Positions 26,036 to 64,000 of a DNA stretch of 64,000 bases are shown here, one piece after another (within the stretch, counting starts at the first letter, position 1; each line of letters starts with the position of its first letter). Made by a program: the position numbers and the translations under genes. The notes beneath the pieces were generated by a model. The model was given only the letters and a program-made list of their open reading frames with translations. It was not told where the DNA came from and searched no databases. The stretch is taken from assembly GCF_035594125.1 (NCBI RefSeq), contig NC_087158.1, positions 3,270,001 to 3,334,000 of the forward strand. Direction: 5' to 3'. This stretch comes from Scylla paramamosain. Lineage: Eukaryota > Arthropoda > Malacostraca > Decapoda > Portunidae.

Positions 26036-26405
26036 AAGTGAGCCAAGGTAAGGTAAGATAAGAGAGGATGAGGGCAGGTGAGGTGAGGTAAGGTGAGGCG
26101 CGGTAAGGTAAGGTAAGGTGGAATGAGGTCAGCTGAGGTAAGATAGTGAGATGAGGTAAGGTGTGGTAAGATGAGGTGAGGTACGGTGAGGTGAGGTAAA
26201 TTAAGGTAAGGTAAGATAAGGTGAGGCGTGGTAATATGAGGTGCGGTGAGGTGAGATGAGGTGATAAGGTAAGGTAAGGTGAGGTGAGGTGAGGTGAGGT
26301 GAGGTAAGGGGAGGTGAGGTGAGGTGAAGTACGAGTAAGGTAAGGAAGGGTAAAGTAAGGTCTGTCAAAGTGAGGTTGGGCAAGGCAAGGCTAGCGAAGG
26401 TAAGC
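26036..26405. repeat. AGGTA/AGGTG pentanucleotide array
   Basis: About 370 bp of five-base units alternating AGGTA, AGGTG and AGGTC, with occasional four- or six-base steps. The 225 bp before it hold no feature that I recognise. Confidence 0.9.
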
Positions 26406-26429
26406 CATGGTGATCTTTTCTTTTCTCCC

Positions 26430-26535
26430 GGTGTTAGAGAGGTTCTGGCCAAGGGCAAGAAAAGACGGCGAAAAAAAAAAAATAGAGAGAGACCCACAGA
26501 AGATGCCAGTCCCAAAAGAGAGCTGTCCAAATAGA
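26430..26535 (-). mobile_element. Old family A LINE 3' tail
   Basis: The plus strand shows CTGGCCAAGGGCAAGAAAA, an A run, then GATGCCAGTCCCAAAAGAG, the complement of the family A 3' UTR. It is more diverged than other copies and has no coding part. Confidence 0.6.
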
Positions 26536-26771
26536 ATGTCCAAAATTACGAGAACAATAGTAAATACTGACATAATTAATAGTAATAGTACTGACATGAG
26601 TTGCCTTTTCTTCTCACGTGTGAAGGAGGCTGGCCGTGTTCTGCTGCTTGCCTCCTCCTCGCCAAACAAACAAACAAACAAAACAAAACAAACAAACAAA
26701 CAAACACAACCATCACAGACAGGTGACACACAGAGGATGGAGCCACAAGGAATTAAAAACCAATCTGTTGT

Positions 26772-26777
26772 TTTATT
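26772..26777 (-). terminator. Candidate poly-A signal of the SLC5 gene
   Basis: AATAAA on the minus strand, about 510 bp below the transporter stop codon. I did not establish whether it is the first such hexamer, and repeats lie between. No transcript evidence. Confidence 0.25.
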
Positions 26778-26849
26778 AATAGGTGTTATCTATAAAGTGA
26801 TTCCTTTTTAAACCAGATTTTTACCACTACAACAAAAATCATTACTTCT

Positions 26850-26873
26850 ATTACCACCACTGCTACTACTACG

Positions 26874-26905
<32 letters not shown>

Positions 26906-26916
26906 AACTACTACTA

Positions 26917-26953
<37 letters not shown>

Positions 26954-27129
26954 AACTACTACCACTACTGCTACTATCATTATTACTATTACTACTATCA
27001 CAACCAACATTACATTATTGATAGTATAACTTATGAAGTTTCGTAGGGGCCAACAAGTCTGTTGCTCTTGGTTCTTTCTTCGTGTTCCTTCGCGCACTAT
27101 TACCATTACTACCACAGCAACAACAAACG

Positions 27130-27164
<35 letters not shown>

Positions 27165-27250
27165 GTTACTATTACTACTACCTGATAGCTTTTTGCAGCT
27201 TCCCTTATGTTCTTATCATCATCATCACCACCACCACCACCACCATCACC
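26850..27250. repeat. (TAC)n, (TGC)n and (CAC)n arrays with a CR1-like end
   Basis: Trinucleotide arrays at about 26865-26990, 27128-27180 and 27222-27252. Between them, CTTTTTGCAGCTTCCCTTAT (27189-27208) followed by GTTCTTAT equals the 3' terminus of the CR1-like element ending at 31160, a minimal insertion on the plus strand. All this lies in the likely 3' UTR or flank of the transporter. Confidence 0.7.
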
Positions 27251-27288
27251 ACAACATAGGTGAGTCTCATAACCTGTCACATCTGTCG

Positions 27289-54691
<27,403 letters not shown>

Positions 54692-54743
<52 letters not shown>

Positions 54744-54800
54744 GGTGAGTTTGGGTCCTATAAGTCAGGAGGGCGTGGTTCTTCCTGAAGGAGGAATGGA

Positions 54801-54892
<92 letters not shown>

Positions 54893-54992
54893 CCAACAGG
54901 AAAATTTTCTGTTTTGAAATAAATCAAACTTATGCAATGTTTATAATCCTAATAAAATAAACTTTCTAGACACTCACTGACACACATACACA

Positions 54993-55090
<98 letters not shown>
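54692..55090. repeat. (GT)n, (GA)n and (CT)n arrays upstream of the SLC5 start codon
   Basis: GT at 54693-54735 abuts the start codon. GA lies at 54809-54892 and CT at 54995-55088. The last two could pair in RNA across about 100 nt. Confidence 0.95.
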
Positions 55091-55091
<1 letters not shown>

Positions 55092-55678
55092 AAACAAATC
55101 TGTGGTCATGTCATTACCTGGCGAAGAAAGGAAATACTAAAAGTCAGATTATCAGTTAAACCTTTCTCTTATTGTAAGAAATATGCAAGGAATCATCACC
55201 CTTGTCAAGTTTTCAATAAGAGCTATAATTATTATTATTTTATCTATTTATTTACTTATTTATTTTGTTATTTTATCTGTGTTTTTTTTTTTTAGTACAA
55301 GCAAGGTTAGCAGGGAATAGATTGTATAATGAGTCTGTTATGTAATATAATATTTAATCTTAATCTTATGTGCACTCTTCTATAAAGGGTAAGTGGGCAG
55401 GGTGTGGCAAGGACGGTGGTGGTGGTGGTGGTGGTGGTGGTGGAAGTGAATAAAAGGAGTCGGAAGGAAAAAATAAAAGAAAATAATAGAAAAGTCAGCA
55501 GAGTTAGAGTCAGCAAAGTGAAGGAGTGGGCAGAGGGAACGAGTCAGGAAATGAATCACCAGAGAAAAGGAGTCAGCAAAACAAAGCAGTAAAAAAAAAG
55601 AAGAAAACAGAAAAACAGAAAAAATACGAGAAGAAAATCAGGAAAATCTGCAAAACAAGAGAAGACCAGCAAAGTCAC

Positions 55679-55753
<75 letters not shown>

Positions 55754-56215
55754 TCGTCAGCAAAAGTAAAAGAAATAATCAAATAAGAAAAAAGAATCAA
55801 TAAAGAAAATGAGTGTCTTGTTTACAATCTCACCGCTACACTTGTCTCTCTCTCTTTCTTCTCTTTCTCCTCTTCTCTGCCTCAGTACTTCACCTCTTCT
55901 CTTCCTCTTCCTCTTCCTCTTCCTCTTCCTCTTTCTCTTCCTCCTCGTCCTCCTCTCTGCCACAGTACTGCCCCGCGAGGTCTTCAAAATGTGTACTGTA
56001 CTTTATTACACCCACTAGGCAATAATGATAATATTAAAACAAAAACAAAAATAGATAAATAAAAGATACAGGCCCTCGTAAATATTATAATCAGACAAGC
56101 ATTTTTCTTTTTTTTTTCTTTTTAATCTTTATTAGTTGATAGCTTTAGAGATAACACATTAGTATCTGGTGAACTTTTTTTTCTTTTTTTTTGTTGTTGT
56201 AGAGAACCGACCTAT

Positions 56216-56219
<4 letters not shown>
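55091..56219. other. Repeat-rich sequence without a recognised gene
   Basis: Holds (GGT)n at 55414-55443, (GA)n at 55681-55750, CTTCCT hexamers at about 55898-55935 and AT-rich sequence elsewhere. Confidence 0.7.
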
Positions 56220-56310
<91 letters not shown>

Positions 56311-56931
56311 AACACCCCTTTTACTCCTCCCCCTCTTCCTTCTTATAAATCCTCAATAACACTTCTTCTTTGTCGCTGGCCACACTTCAACTCCTTCTCC
56401 TCTTCCTCTTCCTATTCCTCCTACTCCTCCTGACCTTGACCACTTATTGATCCACCCACTCATCAAAAAAAAAGTAAAAGGCGACCTATCTCCTGCCTCA
56501 CGATAAGACTAACCCCTCAAGCAGTAATCAATTAAGGCTTATCTCAGGAGGCAGCAACAACAGACAGTCAGGTGTTGGTCTCTTGAGAAAGGCCAGAGTA
56601 CTGTAACTACGTGGTGGAAGATCAAGAGGGGGAAATGCAATGGAAAAGGGAAGGGAAGGGAAGTGAAGGGAAGGGAAGGGAAGGGAAGGAAAAGGAACAA
56701 AAATTACATAAAAGATCAAAACAAAAGAAAAGTAACGAAACAATAGAAATGAAAAGGGAAGGAAGTAAAAAAAAAAAAAAGAAAGAAAAGAAAATAATGG
56801 AACAAATAGATAGATAAACAAAATAAAATTCAATTCAATTCAATTAAATCTTATTAAGAATGAAAATTAGATACTGAGGTTGTGCTTAACTGATTGATTA
56901 CAAAACTGATGAAAAAATGGATAAAGATAAT

Positions 56932-57019
<88 letters not shown>

Positions 57020-57034
57020 TTTAGTGCTACGAAG

Positions 57035-57116
<82 letters not shown>
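56220..57116. repeat. (CT)n, (GGGAA)n, (GA)n and (CT)n series
   Basis: CT at 56220-56307, GGGAA-type pentamers at 56647-56692, GA at 56937-57015 and CT at 57038-57115. The last pair is separated by only about 22 bp. Confidence 0.95.
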
Positions 57117-57118
<2 letters not shown>

Positions 57119-57305
57119 TAGATGTAATTATGCACTGTAAAAACCATGACCTCATCTCCTTCTCTATCAATAGTGATGAAGATTAGACTTTGAACTCCTC
57201 CAACGGGACAGAGGAATACGGGAACAGCACGGGAAGGAGCCGCCGCATTCACCCTTCCATCCCAACGCTGGACTGAGGAGTGACCAAGATCTGTACTCTG
57301 AAACA

Positions 57306-57608
57306 CTTTGCTCTCTCACCACGACTATTTTCAAAGGCCACAGCGATGATTAGCCGTGTTCTCAAGAGTGCTTCATCTGTTAACAATGTATAAATCTTGA
57401 AAATCTGTCACCAGAACCGTAAAAACACTATCAAAAACCCGTGTAACTTATTGAAAAGGCACGTATTCTGCAACCCTTTGCTCTCACCACTATTTTTAAA
57501 GGCCACAGAGACGTTAAGCCGGGTTCTCAAGAGTGTTTCTCATGTTTATAATGTAGAAATCTTCGTTAATCTGTCATCAGAACCGCAAAAACACTTAAAA
57601 ACCTGTGT

Positions 57609-57612
<4 letters not shown>
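57306..57612. repeat. Tandem duplication, period 170 bp
   Basis: CTTTGCTCTC-ACCAC-CTATTTT at 57306 recurs at 57476, followed in both by AAAGGCCACAG and GTTCTCAAGAGTG and by TCTGTCA-CAGAACCG-AAAAACAC. Two diverged units, function unknown. Confidence 0.85.
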
Positions 57613-58378
<766 letters not shown>

Positions 58379-59156
58379 AAAGCTTTTGAATATAGTAGAG
58401 ATGCGACTAGAAGTGTTTCAGAATGTGGCTCCAAGAGTGACGAAGGGAAAGAAAGAGGTTTAATGGTCAGCTTCCTTGGTTTGGTCAGGGAAGGCGACGC
58501 TCGCTGACAACACTATTGCCATCTAGGTGGAGCGCGTGGTATGAAACTTCACGTCCTTCTGTTTCTGCATACGTGTATTAGGTGGAGGAAGAACAAGAAA
58601 CAAGAACAGGAAGAACAAGAACAAGAACAAAACACTAACAGCAGCAACAACAACAATGCTACCACCACCACCACCACTACTACTACTACTACTATAACTA
58701 AAAGCACAATTGAAAGATCACAACCCTCACTACTACTTTACTTTTCATCTTTCCTTTCCTTTCCCTTCACTTTGCTTCGCCTTCTCTCATTCCCCACATT
58801 CGCTTCCCTCCACTTCATTCTCCTTCCTCATTCACTTCAGTGCTTTCATTTCCTTTCATTTCCTCACAGATCCTTCTCCTCCCCTCATCTTCCCTTCCCT
58901 CTTCTCTCCTCTCCTCTCTCAATCTCTCTTCTCCTTCATTATATCCTTCTTCCGTCGCCTCTCCCCTATTATTCTTGTATTTATCAACTTTCCCCTATTC
59001 CGTTATCGTTCCATCTCCTTCCCTATCCTCTTCTTCCTCCTCCTCCTCCTCCTCTTCATCTTTATTTACCTCTTCCTCCTCCTCCTCTTCTGAATTTGTA
59101 CTTAAGAGAGCAATTCACCCGCCCTTTTTTTTTCTTTTGTCTTTAAGTAGTACAAT

Positions 59157-59159
<3 letters not shown>
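58379..59159. other. No recognised gene
   Basis: Mixed sequence, a CCA/CTA trinucleotide run at 58658-58693, then pyrimidine-rich sequence to 59110. TGCGACTAGAAGTGTTTC near 58402 and flanks look unique. Confidence 0.5.
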
Positions 59160-59234
<75 letters not shown>

Positions 59235-59313
59235 AATATCATTCATTTATTCATTCGTCATCTACGCGTCTGAGTTCGCTCAGTCTCATTTATTTATTAT
59301 GAGAATTCGCATC

Positions 59314-59399
<86 letters not shown>

Positions 59400-59526
59400 C
59401 CTCCTTCCTTTCCTATATTATTCCTCCATTCTCTCCATTCCTTCACACATTCCTCCCTTCCTTCTTGTCTCTCCTTCCTTCGTTCCATCGCTCCATCTAT
59501 TTTTTTCTCTTTTCCTCCCTTCTTCC

Positions 59527-59613
<87 letters not shown>

Positions 59614-59837
59614 GCGCAGGTGTGGTACGTGTGACTTAATTAACACTACCAAGGTTGTCTAAGATCCACAGCTTAACTTCCTCTCACCTCTCCCTTCCTC
59701 TCCCCACTCTCCCTTCTTATCCCTTCTCTCTATCATCCATTCTGTCAATTTCCTCCTCCTCCTCCTCCTTCGTATCTTTCCTCTTCCTCTTTCATATATT
59801 CCCTCCTCCTCCTCCTTCTCCTTTCTCTTTAGACCTT

Positions 59838-59930
<93 letters not shown>
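59160..59930. repeat. Four (CT)n arrays
   Basis: CT at 59160-59232, 59319-59393, 59529-59612 and 59844-59928, separated by CCTTCC-rich pyrimidine spacers. Confidence 0.95.
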
Positions 59931-59931
<1 letters not shown>

Positions 59932-60039
59932 ATACGTAGTTCCCAAACATAATTTATCTAGTAAGTCACTTTACCTTTTTTTTCCTTCATTTTCTTTTCC
60001 CTTCTGTCCCTTATGACCTCAGTGTTGTGGTGCCTTAAG

Positions 60040-60190
60040 TTTAATCAGTCAGTCAGTCAGTTAGTTAGTTGGTTGGTTAGTCAGTCAGTCAGTCAATCAG
60101 TCAGTCAGTCAGTCAGTCAGCTGGTTAGTTAGTTATATAGTCAGTCAGTCAGTCAGTCAGTCAGCCAATCAACCAATCAATCAGTCAGTT
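60040..60190. repeat. (CAGT)n array
   Basis: TCAG/TTAG/CAGT tetranucleotides with variants, about 150 bp. Confidence 0.9.
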
Positions 60191-60743
60191 TAATTTCTTT
60201 TCATCTTATTTCCTTATTTATTTTGCAATTTACCTTATCTTATTTCTTTCATCTACCTATTCATCTACCTCGAAAAGAAGAAACACGGAGATCGGCATGA
60301 AAAAAGAAAAACAACAACAATAACCACATCACTTCATTCCTCAAACCTTGATGGCGTGACTCGTGAGTGTGCTGAGGCCTGGGCTGGAGTGGAGTCAGGT
60401 TAGGAAGCTTCATCACTCATCAATACACAGACGATCCAGCTCATCCACTCACACTCACAGTTACTACACGAGAACACACAGGCACACAGAGCGGGTGGGC
60501 TGTTGGGTTTACAAGGAGAGGAAGAGAAGAGGAGAGAGTGTGTCAGGGTATGCGCTAATCTGCATGTGTATTAGTATTGGTGGGCGACGTGTGGGAGAGG
60601 ATACTAGGGAGAAAAAGGGGTTAGTTGAACCACCATCATCATCATCATCATCACTACCACCACCACCACCACCACCACCACTGTCCAAAAGAAAACGAGA
60701 CGGTGATAGTGAAAGAAAATGAGAACTGAGAGATATTTAGACA

Positions 60744-60745
<2 letters not shown>
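60191..60745. other. No recognised gene
   Basis: Includes (CAT)n/(CCA)n at about 60632-60681. The plus-strand frame at 60363-60722 is His/Ser-rich without a domain. A 5' exon of the transporter could lie here or beyond, but no minus-strand donor with support was found. Confidence 0.4.
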
Positions 60746-60826
<81 letters not shown>

Positions 60827-61318
60827 GCGCCTTCAGTGGTTCCTCATTCGCTATTCATATCAAATTTGCTTCTTAATGTCAATTCAAATCCATGGCGGGG
60901 AGTAATTTTGAATGGTGGGAATACTGGAGTACAGAGGAGGAGGAGGAGGAGGAGGAGGAGGAGGAGGAGGAGAACAACAAGAACATGAACAAGAACAAGA
61001 AAGAACATGAATAAGAACAACAACAAAAAGAGAATAACGGAGGAACACAAAGGAACACAAAAAATACACAGCAGACCAGACTGTTCATGACAAGTTGCAG
61101 TGTCTGATCTGTCACCCATCCAAGCACTAACCAGACCCACCGTTGCTTAACCTCACTGATCGCACGGGAAGCTGTATATTCAACGTGTTATGGTCGATGG
61201 CGAAGTATTAGATCTACGTAGAGTAAGAAGTGCGTAGAGTAAGAGATATAGGAGGATAGTAATGTCGAAGGCTTCTCCCCACCACACCCTCCTACAGTGG
61301 AAAATCTACAACAACAAC

Positions 61319-61351
<33 letters not shown>

Positions 61352-61408
61352 TTACTACTACTGCAACAACTATCTCGACAAAGGAAGCAGAATTAGAACC
61401 TAAAAGCA

Positions 61409-61466
<58 letters not shown>

Positions 61467-61786
61467 GATGAAAAGCGACATTTCATGATAATATTCGGAA
61501 GAATTTAATTGAATTTTGCTCAGATAACGTGTTGAATTTTTGCCCGGATAACGATAATAATAATAACAAGGAGGAGGAGGAGGAGGAGGAGGAGAGGAGG
61601 AGGAGGAGGAGGAGGAGGAGAGGAGGAGGAGGAGAAGAAGACGATGAAGATGAAGAAGAAGAAGAAGAAGATATACATTACATACCGACAAAAAAAGAAA
61701 AGAGGAAGAAAAGGAAGGGAAAAAGGGGAAGGCTGGGACGAGAAGGTAGAAGACAACTTTAGAGCCTCATTCATATATAATTCACG

Positions 61787-61859
<73 letters not shown>

Positions 61860-61906
61860 CATTTTCTTCTTCTATTCTGCTGCAGTCGTAAAACATATCC
61901 TTCATA

Positions 61907-61980
<74 letters not shown>

Positions 61981-62101
61981 CCTATATATTTCTGGTGGGT
62001 GAATACAAGGAGCAACACACAAACTGATTAGGAGAGAATAAAATTTTCTGCCACTAATTGCGTATTGAGACGACACAAGAATAGATAATGTGTCCTCAGT
62101 T

Positions 62102-62186
<85 letters not shown>

Positions 62187-62309
62187 GTCTGTATTATCGC
62201 CCCGCGGCCAGGCAAGACGAGGGCGAGACGAGGACGAGTGAATGAAGCAATTACTATTAATGGGACAGCCATTAACTGCTGAGACAAGACGCGGTAGAGA
62301 CACCACGAC

Positions 62310-62400
<91 letters not shown>
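60746..62400. repeat. Dense dinucleotide and trinucleotide arrays
   Basis: CT 60746-60825, GGA 60935-60972, TAC 61318-61361, ATA 61409-61463, GGA 61568-61640, GA 61790-61848, CT 61911-61975, CT 62107-62185 and GA 62316-62397. Spacers of 60-350 bp show no gene. The part at 61060-61190 looks unique. Confidence 0.92.
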
Positions 62401-62402
<2 letters not shown>

Positions 62403-62612
62403 TGACAAAAATTGCTGATGGTAATGATGATGATGATGAGAAGGAGAACGAGGGACACGAAGACGAAGACGAAGAGGAGGGAGGAGGAGGATGAGAAGCA
62501 GGAGGAGGAGGAGGTGGAGGAAGAAGAGGGCGAAGACGAGGAAGAAGAGGAAGAGGGGGAAGAGTAGGTGTTGGTGAGAAGAGCGGAGAGCAAGATGAGG
62601 AGGAGGATAGTA

Positions 62613-62677
<65 letters not shown>

Positions 62678-62755
62678 TAATAATAATAATAATAATAATG
62701 ATAATAATAATAATAATCAGCGTCACCACCACCACCACCACCACCACCATTACAA
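62401..62755. repeat. GAA/GGA tract, (AAT)n and (CCA)n
   Basis: Purine-rich tract to 62600, about 35 AAT units at 62614-62718 and CCA at 62726-62750. Confidence 0.92.
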
Positions 62756-63408
62756 CCAAAACATCAAACAATCAAATCCCTCCTATACTTTCACTTATTT
62801 CCTTATATTTTATCCTCTGCTTTTCTCTATACAAGTCACACCAGCCTCTACCTACACCACGATACATCACCCAACCAACCACCACATCAGTCTAACCTTC
62901 CCTATTTCTTTCCACTTCATCTTCATCCTCCTCCTCCTCCTCCTCATCTTCTGCATTTGTACTTAAGAGATTAATATCCGTTTGTTTTTTTGTTTGTTTT
63001 TTTCCTTCAAGTAGTACAATAATTCTCTTTCTCCTCTTTCCCTTCCTCTCTCCCCCTCCCTCTCTCTCTCTGTCTACCTCACAGTACCATGTTCCTCCTA
63101 AGGTTGCAGTGTCCTTATTTCGAGTCCATTCAACACGCTCAAGTGAAAATTACTGAGGCTTTCAAGGGTGTTTTCATAATTCTAGAGATCGTTTAATCCT
63201 TCCACTGTTACTCAGAAATCTTCCCTCAGTCATTAACCACTATATCATTTCCCCTTGCTCCACAGCCCCCTCCAAACATTGAACGAACTAGAAATTGCAA
63301 AATCTATTGTTCTTTTTTCTCCGTCTTTCTTGTGCGTATTTGTAATGGTCTCGTATATTGTTCTTAGTACTGTGAACGGTGTCTTATCGCTGTGAAAGGG
63401 TTAAAATT
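62756..63408. other. No recognised feature
   Basis: C/T-rich sequence to 63080, then unique-looking sequence. Nothing identified. Confidence 0.5.
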
Positions 63409-63750
63409 GACTTGCTTACCTTTATATCTCTAACCATTCCAGTCTATTTATTTATTTATTTATTATTATTTTTTTTTTTTCATACACACATACTGTCTTT
63501 ATATACTCGTGTTGTCTTCCTGTCTGTCAACTACAACTATATCTAATTCCCTGTCTTTCTCTTCATCTGCTTGCATCCGACTTGCTTACCTGTATCATCT
63601 CTAACCATTCCTGTCCTTTTATTTTTTTTTTCATACGTACATGCTGTCTTCTCTATGTATTCGATCTGCCTTCCTGTCTATCTTAACTACCTGTCTATCT
63701 TTTCATTCACTTGCCTGTCTGTCCGTCTGTTATGTATTATCCTCTTCTGT
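63409..63750. repeat. Tandem duplication, period 170 bp
   Basis: GACTTGCTTACC at 63409 recurs at 63579, with matching ATCTCTAACCATTCC, T-run-CATAC and TGCTGTCTT or TACTGTCTT parts. Two units. Confidence 0.85.
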
Positions 63751-64000
63751 TAACTTGCCTACCTGTCTAACACTTATTATCTTCCTGTTTGTTTGTCAGT
63801 TTAAGGCCCGCGCTAAATTTTCTCCATACTCGTATGTCGACTTTCAAGCGTGTCTGTTTCCCTGAATGTCTGTCTGCACTTCTGCCTCTTACTCCTATGT
63901 CTGTTAGTGCGTATAACGATAGACAGGCAGTGGGGTGGACAGGCAAAGACAGACACAGAGGCAAACAGACAGACAGAGGGGCGGACGGACGGGCGAATCG
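63751..64000. other. No recognised feature
   Basis: CTGTCTGT-type pyrimidine sequence and a GACAGACA-type purine end at 63910-64000, which are roughly complementary to each other. Confidence 0.5.

Noticed and set aside
58541..59634. Ser/Leu/Pro-rich plus-strand protein of 264 codons
   Set aside because: Spans pyrimidine tracts and three (CT)n arrays. No conserved segment.
60363..60722. First exon of the SLC5 gene or a separate gene
   Set aside because: The frame is on the wrong strand for the transporter and is made largely of CAT/CCA repeats. No splice support.

Overview
The window is nuclear DNA of an arthropod, most likely a decapod crustacean. It has intron-bearing genes, no bacterial-style operons, about half the sequence in microsatellites and degraded transposons, TTAGG-type pentanucleotide patches (the arthropod telomere motif), and several families of non-LTR retrotransposons (LINEs). 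The taxon is inferred from composition and repeat content, not proven.

Host genes. One complete protein-coding gene can be read: a sodium-coupled solute transporter of the SLC5 family on the minus strand, 54690 down to 27289. It has eleven coding exons whose splice phases all join into one 636-codon frame ending in TGA. Five initiator tRNA-Met genes lie in its introns: two plus-strand pairs (28607/28761 and 37372/37526) that are copies of one duplicated unit, and a single minus-strand gene at 48313.

Transposons. Left of the transporter (1-27 kb) are a full-length but dead LINE of 'family A' (3418-6711), a second LINE in tail-to-tail orientation (6854-9026), fragments of a third (11.97-14.97 kb), a decayed PIF/Harbinger DNA transposon (about 15.0-19.9 kb) with a plus-strand Myb/SANT-like gene and a minus-strand transposase, and another family A copy (20146-23153) joined to an ORF1-like fragment. 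Inside the transporter introns are a foldback element with about 335-bp arms and a DUF4817-like helix-turn-helix remnant (28956-30036), a minisatellite of E-box hairpin units split by a CR1-like insertion (30256-31790), family A copies at 33257-36568, 36569-36922, 37706-40451, 40453-40640 and 42979-44212, and two other LINEs at 46010-48312 and 48700-51345.

Right end. From 54.7 to 64 kb I see no gene: long (CT)n, (GA)n and (AC)n arrays, two 170-bp duplications and a possible hAT-type MITE. The promoter and 5' non-coding exons of the transporter were not found.

No CRISPR array, operon, defence locus or other multi-gene system is present. The most unusual features are the way microsatellites and LINEs abut or form the splice signals of the transporter, the duplicated initiator-tRNA pairs, the E-box hairpin array and the foldback element.
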